From contig JAOXYB010000127.1 in assembly GCA_028565635.1 (NCBI GenBank), positions 1 through 20,539 of the forward strand: 20,539 nt of DNA, read 5' to 3'. Both the position numbers and the translations under genes were made by a program. Shown here piece by piece: positions 1 through 9,600 of the stretch; position 1 is the stretch's first letter; every line of letters begins with the position of its first letter. The stretch is from Phoronis ovalis (Eukaryota; Phoronida; Phoronidae). The notes under the pieces are model-generated. The model was not told the DNA's origin and ran no database searches. It saw only the letters and a list, made by a program, of their open reading frames with translations.

Positions 1-362
1 CGGAAAACCACATTTAGGGGTATGTTTTTGGCAAATGTAACTTCCCGTTTAGGGGTTGGTTTTTCACGTACACCTCCTGTTTAGGGGTCCTTTTTTCAGT
101 GGGAGCAGCGAGCATTTCCTTTTGATGACCATTTTGCATTTTTTTTTAATTTAGTGTAATATTTTGTTTTGAAGACGTTTTTTTTTTTTGGTTGTCAATT
201 TTTCAGAGAAAACTTCCCGTTTAGGGGTACCTTTTTCAGCAAAATCCTCCGGTTAGGTGTGGTATTTTGATCCTCCACTTCCCGTTTAGGGGCTTATTTT
301 GCACCTTACGGACGAGCATGGGTACTCGACTTTTTTTCAAGTGAGCCCCCCGGGTTGTATCA
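1..362. repeat. Degenerate ~33-bp tandem repeat block with G-rich boundary motif
   Basis: Six copies of a TTTAGGGG-type core, each usually preceded by CTTCCCG or a variant and followed by a T-run, start at about 13, 48, 80, 220, 252 and 285. Spacings are 32-35 bp, and the 140-bp gap is about four decayed units. The block ends with GGGTACTCG (about 320-328), a T-run and AGTGAGCCCCCCGGG (340-354). It contains no open coding frame. It looks like the end of a dispersed non-autonomous element, or a decayed minisatellite carried by one; the left edge is cut by the window start. Related blocks lie near 1536-1960 and 20274-20539. Confidence 0.6.
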
Positions 363-1535
363 CTGGGTTGGGTAGTTATTTATCTATTGTGTAAAAAAGT
401 ATGAGGTGAAAGGTCGGGGTGAGAATTGAGAGACAAGGATTCCCATTATGTGCTGCCTGAGGTACTTGATCTTGCAAGTAACAGCATTAGTCATCTATTA
501 TATGGAAATTAACTTTGCCATTAGTGGATAACTTCATTGCATTCAAATCCTAATCCAGTTAATATTGATTCAATAAAAACACTCATTATACCAGATCATT
601 TTAATGTACAGTGAGTTAACAATGTTTAGCTCATTTGAAACAACAGAAAAAAATAAAAATATTTATTTATTGTTATAACTCATGCGGCTCTTCACTTAGT
701 ATTCATTTTGACAGTGAAAAAGTACATTAATTTTATTATTGCTCACAGAACGTAATTGCATGTATTCTGCCCGATTTGACACCAAAATTAGGTTAATGTT
801 CTTTATACACTGGTGACTATATGTTCAACTAAACGAGTAAATATTTCATATATTAAGCCAAAACATTTTTGAAAAGATATTTCTGAATAAAAATAACTAT
901 AATAGACTTCATATATGTAAGCTTTATACGTCTTTGCAGTCTGGGTTTTATGTCATTATGCATGCAGTAATATTATTGAGAAACTTGTACAAGATCTGAT
1001 CAGTTATAATTACTTTTTGCAAACTGTTTCGCATACTTACTACATTCCTATAGTGCATTGAAGCTCTAAAATATCGTTCATGTCCAAGTGCATGAAACCT
1101 CAAAGAAGTAAAAAAGTATAATTTTTTAATAAAGCTTCAAGAAAATTTTATATCTCATGAAGGTTATAGTCACGGTAATGGAGATTTAGCTGTCATACAT
1201 ATATTATGGAATAATAATTTTTATTGTTAGTAGCAAAATTTAATTTATGGAATCAAGGCAAGTGTTAAAATGTAAAAGTTTTTTATGAATACAGTTATTA
1301 TAAAAAAACACTTTTAATTGATTTTTAAGTAAAATAACATGCATTTTATAAATATATAGGTCAAACTGGCGCGATTTTTTTTCTCCCAATGTGGTTTAAG
1401 TAGAATTTCCTGTCCTTCATAGCCAAGTGCACTTTATGCGGTTTTTCTGATTACCTGTTTTTAGTATTTATGGTTACCTGTATATATACCTATCAAATAT
1501 TGACTTTTATTAGTATAGTTCATGTGTGGTTGGAC
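363..1535. other. Non-coding AT-rich sequence, presumed intron of the EGFLAM-like gene
   Basis: I see no exon, RNA gene or mobile element here. All frames are closed at short intervals and the composition is strongly AT-rich. Because the next exon (3167) begins in phase 1 and must receive an upstream exon, this stretch is most simply intronic. Confidence 0.5.
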
Positions 1536-1960
1536 ATGACACAGGTGTCAGAGCCTGGGGGCTACTGTTATTCAAAGTCACTTTATACCTGTGCTGCCCA
1601 ACAGGCCCTATTTTTTCAGCTCCCGTATTTACTACAAGGTATGTTGTTACGCTTTTCAAATTTACCATGGGGTATACTTTCCTTGTTGGATAACCACAGG
1701 GTATATTTTCAAAACATATCTGTTTGCTACAGGGTGTATTTCTAGGAAAACGCATGTACGACAGGTATGAAAATTAAGGTCTGTAAATTTTGACATATTT
1801 ATTTACCACACGATATATAATTTTGAAATGAATTTTACACATGGTATCTGTTTCAGGAAAGTTATTTATAGCAGGGTATACTTTTGTGTTTTTTTATTTA
1901 TGATGGAATATTTTTGCTGAACTTTTACCACAGGGTCAGGATATTTTACCCTGGACCGCA
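1536..1960. repeat. Second block of the ~33-bp degenerate repeat family
   Basis: After a CCTGGGGGCTACTG motif (about 1554-1567), units with an ACCAYRGGGTATA core followed by T-rich sequence recur: TTACCATGGGGTATACTTT near 1661, ACCACAGGGTATATTTTC near 1692, then CTACAGGGTGTATTTC, GCAGGGTATACTTTTG and ACCACAGGGTCAGG further on. Spacing is about 30-35 bp with some decayed gaps. The unit grammar (G-run, TAT, T-run) matches the block at the left end of the window. A short hairpin TGACACAGGTGTCA lies at 1537-1550. Open frames of 80-90 codons here show no protein-like composition and are taken as chance. Confidence 0.5.
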
Positions 1961-2652
1961 CATACCTACCAACATTTTTGACAAGTACCCTCCGGATGTC
2001 ACATGTACATGTTTCACACACTAACACATGCACATGTAAAATGTATATCTATATTTACCTTTGAAGCCAATTTTAGGTAAACAAGTTTAGTAATTTTATA
2101 AAAAATATTTTTAATTTTCTTAATTTTTGCATTGTATAGTATGACATGAAATTTTACTGTCTCATCAATTTTAAAAATACTGAATTTACACAATTTACAT
2201 AATGTTACACAGTCAGTTATCTCTGACTTTATTGTTGTTTCATGTGTTGTACTTATGTTATGGTTTTCTGTCGTATTAAATGTTGAATTACAAAAACGGT
2301 TTTGGTATAACACAATATGCATATTGATTGTACACACTGGCTGTTGGCTGCCTTTGTACTTCAGTATTCTATTAAGGCTAGACGTACAGACTAAATATTT
2401 TCTGAAACTTTAACATTATATTCATTGGTATGGTCCATTTTAAAATCACACCAGGAATTTTAGTTATATAAACAATTTTTTTTTAAGCAAATAAAAAATG
2501 AATCTTTTTTTAAATATTTATTAGTAACTCAAAGATTATTCATGGTATTTATAATTGGTCATACCAAATAATGGCAATATAGTTTACTTGTTAAAAATGT
2601 AGTTAGCATGAATTTTTACTTAAAACCATAATGAGACTACTAGTTGGCCTTA
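1961..2652. other. Non-coding AT-rich intronic sequence
   Basis: Nothing recognisable. The 107-codon antisense open frame across 2014-2337 is rich in Ile, Lys, Asn and Thr, as expected for translated AT-rich DNA, and resembles no family I know. Confidence 0.5.
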
Positions 2653-2654
2653 TA

Positions 2655-3046
2655 AGGTGGCTGGACACGTTCATGACAACTTATTCACACTTTACACTTT
2701 GAGTTGAATTTTGGGCAATTTAATGGAAAAAAGAACTTGGAAGTTAATTTGGGCCAAATATTAGCTTAGTGTCTGCAGGGGTGTTCGACATTTACATTTT
2801 GAACAACATGAGTTTTTATTCAAAATGGCCCTCTTACTGATTACATAATTATGTGACAGTTAAATAAAAGGATTTTTCATAATCTAGAAGTTAATGCCTT
2901 TCCAAAAATGTTTGCTTTTATAAGTCTATTATTTCATATGAACTGCCCAAAAATTAAACTCAAAGTGTGAATAACCTAGGATATATAAAACTCTAAGAGT
3001 TTTATATATCCTAGGAATAACTTATCCCAAAAGGGTCTCGCCACCT
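2655..3046. mobile_element. MITE, 392 bp, TIR AGGTGGC..., TA target-site duplication
   Basis: The left end reads TA|AGGTGGCTGGACACG and the right end, reverse-complemented, reads TA|AGGTGGCGAGACCC. The two ends form imperfect terminal inverted repeats reaching about 65 bp inward. The inner parts (TTATTCACACTTT then CTTTGAGTTGAATTTTGGGC on the left) match GCCCAAAAATTAAACTCAAAG then TGTGAATAA on the right in inverted order. TA dinucleotides at 2653-2654 and 3047-3048 are the apparent target-site duplication, which points to mobilisation by a Tc1/mariner-type (or other TA-targeting) transposase. No transposase is encoded. The right arm is interrupted by a 39-bp palindrome (2976-3014). The element lies in the intron just upstream of the exon at 3167. 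Confidence 0.75.
2976..3014. repeat. 39-bp perfect palindrome inserted in the MITE, 7-bp flanking duplication
   Basis: CTAGGATATATAAAACTCT and its exact reverse complement are separated by one A (2995). GAATAAC flanks it on both sides (2969-2975 and 3015-3021). Removing the palindrome plus one GAATAAC restores the continuous inverted-repeat arm of the surrounding MITE, so this is a later insertion. It may be a tiny foldback element or a templated-repair product; sequence alone does not separate these. Confidence 0.75.
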
Positions 3047-3086
3047 TAAATAAATGTAACATCACAAATCAAAAAAAATGCATGGT

Positions 3087-3088
<2 letters not shown>

Positions 3089-3118
<30 letters not shown>
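3089..3118. repeat. (AT)15 microsatellite
   Basis: Thirty bases of uninterrupted AT lie between the MITE and the splice acceptor at 3166, ending 48 bases before the exon. Length is likely polymorphic. Confidence 0.95.
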
Positions 3119-3122
<4 letters not shown>

Positions 3123-3166
3123 CATCTTAATCAAGGATATACTGAAAATATTGTGTTTTGTTTTAG

Positions 3167-3655
3167 GATCTACTAGTTTTGAAACAGAAATGCCCTTAAA
3201 GAATAATCCTATTAAGAAAGGTGATAAACTCATGCAAGGAGATCAGGCCATCAATAATTATTATGGCTCTGACGTAACAGGTTTCAGTTACTCTACAAAG
3301 GTGAACAGTGAAAATACACTCAAAGACAAGGACATGATAATGTTGGGAAATGGAAAAAACATTGAGCCTGAAAGTGTTAAGAATTTACCCACTCCTACCA
3401 AGACACCTGAAGAGAAATTTTACCATTGGGATTTGCATGCTGAACCTCCTAAAGCAGAAGAGCTCTTATCATTATCAAGAAAAAGAGCATTGGACAAGGC
3501 AGGTCACGATGTTCCAAAGACAGCTGGGCCTGTGATTTATCATTCATGTGATTCATTGACATGTGAAAATGGTGGCACATGCGTAAGTGATCCACTACGT
3601 GGAGGATATAGATGTCGATGCTTACTAGGTTTTAGTGGGAACTTCTGTCAAAAAG
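3167..3655 (+). CDS. EGFLAM: EGFLAM-like exon A: linker plus EGF1
   Basis: The acceptor is TTGTTTTAG (to 3166) and the donor AG|GTAAGG (3656). The exon is phase 1 at both ends, 489 bases. Residues 1-126 are hydrophilic, rich in Lys, Glu, Asp and Asn, with PTPTKTP and a tribasic RKR at 104-106, and look like a flexible inter-domain linker. A canonical EGF follows, with cysteines at 127, 132, 138, 149, 151 and 160 and the ENGGTC signature. The methionine at 3082 that would extend the frame leftward lies inside intron sequence and its extension is mostly the AT microsatellite, so it is not a start. Confidence 0.88.
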
Positions 3656-6600
3656 GTAAGGATCGCAATAATTGCTGAATTTTGCCAGTGTTTTAGGGTT
3701 CAAATGCATATCATGGTACAACTGACAACAAAGGCAGGTGCATTTAGTAAGTGTAATAAGCACACTAATTATTCGGGAGTGGAGCGTAACCATTTTCTTC
3801 CTCATTTTTTTATCAATGGTTGCCTTGTAAGTTTACCAGCATAGGAACTAGTATTCATTGTAACTATATCAACTAATTTTTAGAGTACAGATTTAGAATT
3901 TTTTATTACAAGCCAAGAATGTAATTACTTCTATGCTTAGTAAATCATACAAAAATATTATGAAGGTGTTCGTGATGAGATTGTACTATTTGTATACATT
4001 AATTATTGTATAACTGAGCGTGCGTAAAAGGATTTTTGATGCAAGAACTAGTATCACATTTCCTATCTTAATTAATAACATACCTATGAAAAGAATTTAC
4101 CGTTACTTAAAGTGTTTTAAGTTGCAGAAGCATGCTTTACATTTAAAGAACTACAATATTACAGAAAAATTTAAGAAAAAACATTTTTTATGTTGCCAAT
4201 AGTGTAGATTGCAGAAACAATATCAAAATTTGCCTTGCATAATATTTCGTACTATTTGATTACTTCATACAGTTTAAAGGTTTTGACACAGATGTCAAAT
4301 AAGTCCAATTAAGTGCTCTGGCTAAACTGTTTTTTTCTTGCAACTGCATGGTAATTACATGTTGATGCTGCCTTTACTAATTTATATTTCATAATTTCTG
4401 TCAACAGCAAGTAATTATGTCTATAATCACCAGTTTTCACTTGATTAGGAAATGAATAATTTTATCACATGTCTGAATTATTGATTTAATAATGGTCTCT
4501 TGACATATCTTTATTACATTTGAGGAATTAAATGACTTTCTTTATTGTTTTTATTAAATTAGAATTATTAGTGTTTCCAAATCAGACTAGTTCACATCAG
4601 GATATGTAAGGGTGTTCCAGTCCAAGTCAAAAGTTTAGCTGCATGCAAATATGCATGTATATATACTGAAAACATTCTAAACATGTATTTCCTGCATGCA
4701 ACTTGACAAAAATAACTGACCAATTATGTGCAGAAATTAAACAATATAATTCTATATATTCAGAAATTATCATTATTTATCTCTGAGTGTAGATTTTGGT
4801 ATACTAAAAAATGACCTGAGTGACTGTACATGTATTTGGGCATTAGAATGCAAATTATTTATTCTTGTTTACAGTTTCTAAGCATTTGGAGGCATTTTAT
4901 TATTTTGATCCCCACAGAGCAAGTTACTCATTTACAAAGCAAGTGATATGGGGGAAAGGGTTCAATCTCATTGCACAGAAGTAAAAAATGATGATCTAAT
5001 TGCATAAACAAAATTATGACAACCCTAAAACATGAAAATAAAACATAATGTTTCACACATTGCACAGACTGAAATAAAATTCAATATATATAAATTATAT
5101 GACCCTTTTAAACCAGTAGGGAAATAAATTTTCTCCTTTCCCTCTAAATACATTCAAGTACCCGCATGAATAGGCTGAATGGTCACTAAACGTGAAACGT
5201 ACTGTGCTGGTGTAGTATATATAACATCTTGCGTTGCATGAATGATCAACGCCACGGTTTAGAACCATACAGAATTCGGGATTCTGTGATTCCTTAGCAA
5301 TTCCCAACACATGTAGATTAATTAAGCTGATGACATCAGAAAAATCTGAGTAACAGTTATAAACCAATATTTTCTACTTTATCGGAAGAGAGCATAACTC
5401 GGAAACCTACTGTAACTTACATAGCTTTCCTAAAGGAATCTTCTATAACTGCATGATATCCATAAATGATAAATTTTATTTGTAAAATATTTGCCCTATC
5501 AGAGAATTAAAACAGCTAGGAAACCTGACAACAATTAACAAATTTTGTCACTAGATGGCATTTTCTATGTTGATAAAATAAATGGATGGCGGCCATTTTT
5601 GTCAAATGGTAATTATAATTACATACTTCTTGTAAGGCCTCAAAATTATCTGAGGTAAAGTTATATGTAGCAAAGTACCCTGTGATGATTTATTTTTAAA
5701 ACAACAAATAGTAAAGTTGGAATCTGATGGGAACTGCATCAGTGACATTAATTAATGGTGAATAATAATTTTACCTCTTTTCAGATGCTGATAGCAGGTA
5801 TCCAAAATTTAAAGGCACTGGGTATGTTGCTTTTCCAGTTCTGAGAAAAGCTCATAAAAAATTCACCATCAGATTAGAGTTCCGGCCAGATACGCTTAAT
5901 GGACTTCTACTGTTCAGTGGGGAGCATCCAAATGCTAGAGCAGATTTCTTTTCAGTGGCTTTGGTAGATGAAGGATATGTCGAGTTTAGGTATATGCTTA
6001 GTTTTGAGTGTCATTTTGTCCAAATGTTGTAACTTAGTAGTTACTGTATTTGTAAGACAAGCACCCAGCACCATGTTTTTAATGTATAAACCTCAGTCAA
6101 GCGTATATATTTTGGCTCAGTAAATGTTATTTGTAAAATGTAAAAAAATTATATATAAATGTTAGAACAATGATAACATAACATAACAAATTTTGTTTAG
6201 ATACTAACTTATTACCAAAGTTTTTTAGTTTTCCTGCAGATTAATTTAATGAAGGGGACATCTGGTGGCAAGGTTTAAAGCTTACAACTAACTTTCATAT
6301 CATATTATTATATATTAACTTGTTTTTATATCTATGTAAGTTTTATGTTATTATATGCTAGAGCTTTGTGAACTTTATATATTTATATATTTCTTGTCAT
6401 GAAGGAAGAAAGGCAGTTATAACTTAATTTAAAATAAGGTGTCTGTTTCAAATGAAATGTTCATTTGGTAAAACAGATGTTTTTTAAAAACTTTGGAGGA
6501 TGATTAGAGAAACCAAGATATGTATATTAAAGTCTTAATTAGCTCAGCCCATAATTCTGTCTATTGATTTATGTAGGTTCGACTGTGGTACAGGTATGGG

Positions 6601-9600
6601 CAACATCCGAAGCAGAAAACAGGTCAATTTTGGTCGTTGGAATACAGTCATTATACATAGGAAGGAAGGAGCTGGCTGGATGGATGTCAATGAACAGAAA
6701 AGAATCCATGGCAAATCAAAGGTAAAGAAATTACATGTAAAGAGTAGTACATAGTGAATAGTTGGAGTCAAATTTGCTATAGCAAGGAGCACAGAAACAC
6801 AGAAACATAGTTACAAATGAAGATGATTAAACAAACCTAATGCCCATCAAAATGTTTGATGACTGCAGACCACCTGGTGGCAGTTTACAAAGGAGTCACA
6901 ATTGATGGCAATCAGAATTTGTTTTCTCTGTCAATTTGTGACAAATTGCACCACTTTCAAATAACAGGAGAACATATTATTTATCAATAATATGCTGTTC
7001 AAAGTCCCAATGGTTACACTATACCCAGGCCATATCCTCACTACTTTGTCCACAACTCTGAAATTACTTCTTCATATTATTGTTAATATATTACAGGGTG
7101 AATTTTCAAGAATAACGTTAAGGACAGATTTCTATCTTGGTGGCTATTCTAATATGTCTACTATTGGCTCTCGTACTGGTATTCATTATGGATTTGTTGG
7201 CTGCTTTAAATCACTCAACGTCAATGATAAAGAGTTTGATATGCGAAAAGGAACAGCCTTTGTTGGTGATGCAATACATGGAGTCGACATTGGTAAGATG
7301 TGGTATCTGAAAAAAGCAGCTGAAACAAAAATAATGTTTAATATGTTGTTCTTATAGTTTAAAAAGTACAAATCATTAATCTTAAGGTTAATATGGTAAA
7401 CAGTATGAAACCAAATAAAATGATGTTAGTGGCAGACAAATGGAAGCATACATGTAAGTCACAGACCCCATAGGTTTCCATGTCTAAAATGTATTTTATA
7501 GTCCCTTGTCTGCTTTTACCTTTTTATTATTTTTATTTATTTTATTAACATGTTGATTGCCTTCATAGTTGAATGTGACGTGTATTTGAGGAAATTTTCA
7601 ACTTAACCCTTTTCAGATGATTGCAGTGCTCATGCATGTGATAACTTGGAATGCCAAAATGGTGGATACTGTTCAGCCAACTCTCCAGACACTGCTGTTT
7701 GTGCCTGTCCGCTTGGTTTTGCTGGACAAACTTGTACTAAAGGTGAAGCCAGTCAATATTTCTTATCAACATCTATTTGTCAATAGGTTTGTTTTAATCA
7801 AAAATCCATTTTAAAATGAATGCAGAAAAATTAAATTTAATTTTTTTTTAAACTCCCTCTGATGTTGTTTCTGTTACTTAATATTTGATTCTTGCTTTAG
7901 CAACAAATGTTTAAAAAATTATTTTTTTTCCAGTTGTGGGAAAAGTTTATATTCCCAGTTTTAGTGGTTACTCTCACCTTCGGTACACTGGTTTACGAAG
8001 ATCAGTTCTTACATACACAGAAGTTGAAATCGTGTTCAAACCACGACATGCTAATGGTGTCCTATTCTATAATGGTTATACTACAGACCGACGAGGTGAC
8101 TTTCTGTCACTTGCTCTTATTGATGGCTATGTGGAGTATATTTTTGATTTGGGTACTGGCCCAGGGGTGTTAAGGTAAATGTGAAAGCATATTTTTATTG
8201 TAATTAAGCGTGACGGTGTCAGTAATTAGGGTAAAAAGTACATGCATTTAGAGATCTTTGTAAAAATAAAAAAAGCTAAAAGTATATTTGGGAAACAATG
8301 ATATTGTTATGCATGTAAATCAGTTGTTTTTTACTTTTATTTTTTAGCTCTTGAGAGTTCGCTTCATACAGCATATTGTTTAGTACACCATATTTAAATT
8401 CATTATGCTTAATTTAAATAAAATTTTAAATCCATTTAATCTTTCATCATTTCTAAGCAGTTGAAAATGTCAATGTTTTCAAAAAGAATTTAAATTTTAC
8501 TCTTTAATTTTATGTTAGCTAGCAATTACAGCATTGTTAACATTTAAAAAACTTATAAATGTGTATAAAAATATGTGCAAATATGTTATTCTTTTTATTA
8601 TCCTTTCAGGAGCCCTGAACCAATCGGTATAAACCAATGGCATGTTGTGCGATTCTCTCGTACAGGTCGTGATGGTATCTTACAGGTAGACAACCAACCA
8701 AAAGTGGAGAGTTTAGCAGAAGGTGCATACACTCAGCTGACATTACTACTGGACATGTATATTGGAGGTCATGAAAACTTTGATGACACATCCAAAAAGC
8801 TTGGTATAACAGAGTCGTTCCAAGGCTGTATACAAAAGGTAGGAAGGTGATCATTTGTATCCGAGTGAGTAAGTGTCAGTTAATAGTCAGCAATATATTA
8901 ACAGAAAATTCTCTCTTCAGGAAGGGTTTTGAGGTTTTCAATATTTCCCCAAAACAAATGTTATCCTCTGCTCTGAGATAGCAAAGATATTTATAACTGC
9001 TTACATTTTAAGAAAATTGTGAAATTTTATTGAAATCTACAAAACAATATGACAATTATTGCTCACTAGAATCTGTTTGAATTTGACATTGCCATTTAGA
9101 GCTGGAAATAGTGGAGTACAGTGATATGGCAGAAACAAAAACAATCTTCTATTCCAACTTTAAATATTATTCTTGTTTTAACTACAGATAGCTAAACTTT
9201 CTCAGTTACTTTAATTTATATTAAAGATAAGACGTAGTCCAATACATCGGGTAAAATGTTTCACAGAGCTTCAAAAACTTCACTATGTTTGAAAAAACTA
9301 TTAAATAAAACCAAAGTTCAAGAAAATCACAACGTACCGTAGTTCAATAATGGCGGTGAACTTCATGGAATAGGATAATTAATAATCTGCACTGTATTCT
9401 AGTAAAATTTGTTGCATCTTTGTTAATTCTGACAAATTTTCTTGCGTACCATGTATTTTACTTGATTTCTTATTTTTCCACGAAAGGGCTTATGGAATGT
9501 TTTACATGTAATCAAATAAGAAAATATTGTTTTTACAAAAATAATTATCCTACTCCGTTGGTATTACTACCATTGAGCTTTGTTCAGATCTTTCTGAAAT

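Noticed and set aside
1470-1755. Overlapping open frames of 91 and 81 codons on opposite strands
   Set aside because: They lie within the degenerate repeat block, lack protein-like composition and have no splice or start context.
2014-2337. 107-codon antisense open frame
   Set aside because: Composition is that of translated AT-rich DNA; no motif, no neighbouring exon-like sequence, and it sits inside the presumed EGFLAM-like intron.
3082-3166. Possible start codon of the EGFLAM-like protein at 3082
   Set aside because: The 28 residues before the acceptor come from the (AT)15 tract and intron end. A strong acceptor at 3166 and the missing N-terminal domains show that the exon continues an upstream gene.
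5095-5367. 90-codon antisense frame
   Set aside because: No recognisable domain and no supporting context; likely chance in a 2.1-kb intron.
6868-6880. CCACCTGGTGG near-palindrome as a CTCF-like or E-box site
   Set aside because: Too short to support a specific binding site in an intron without conservation data.
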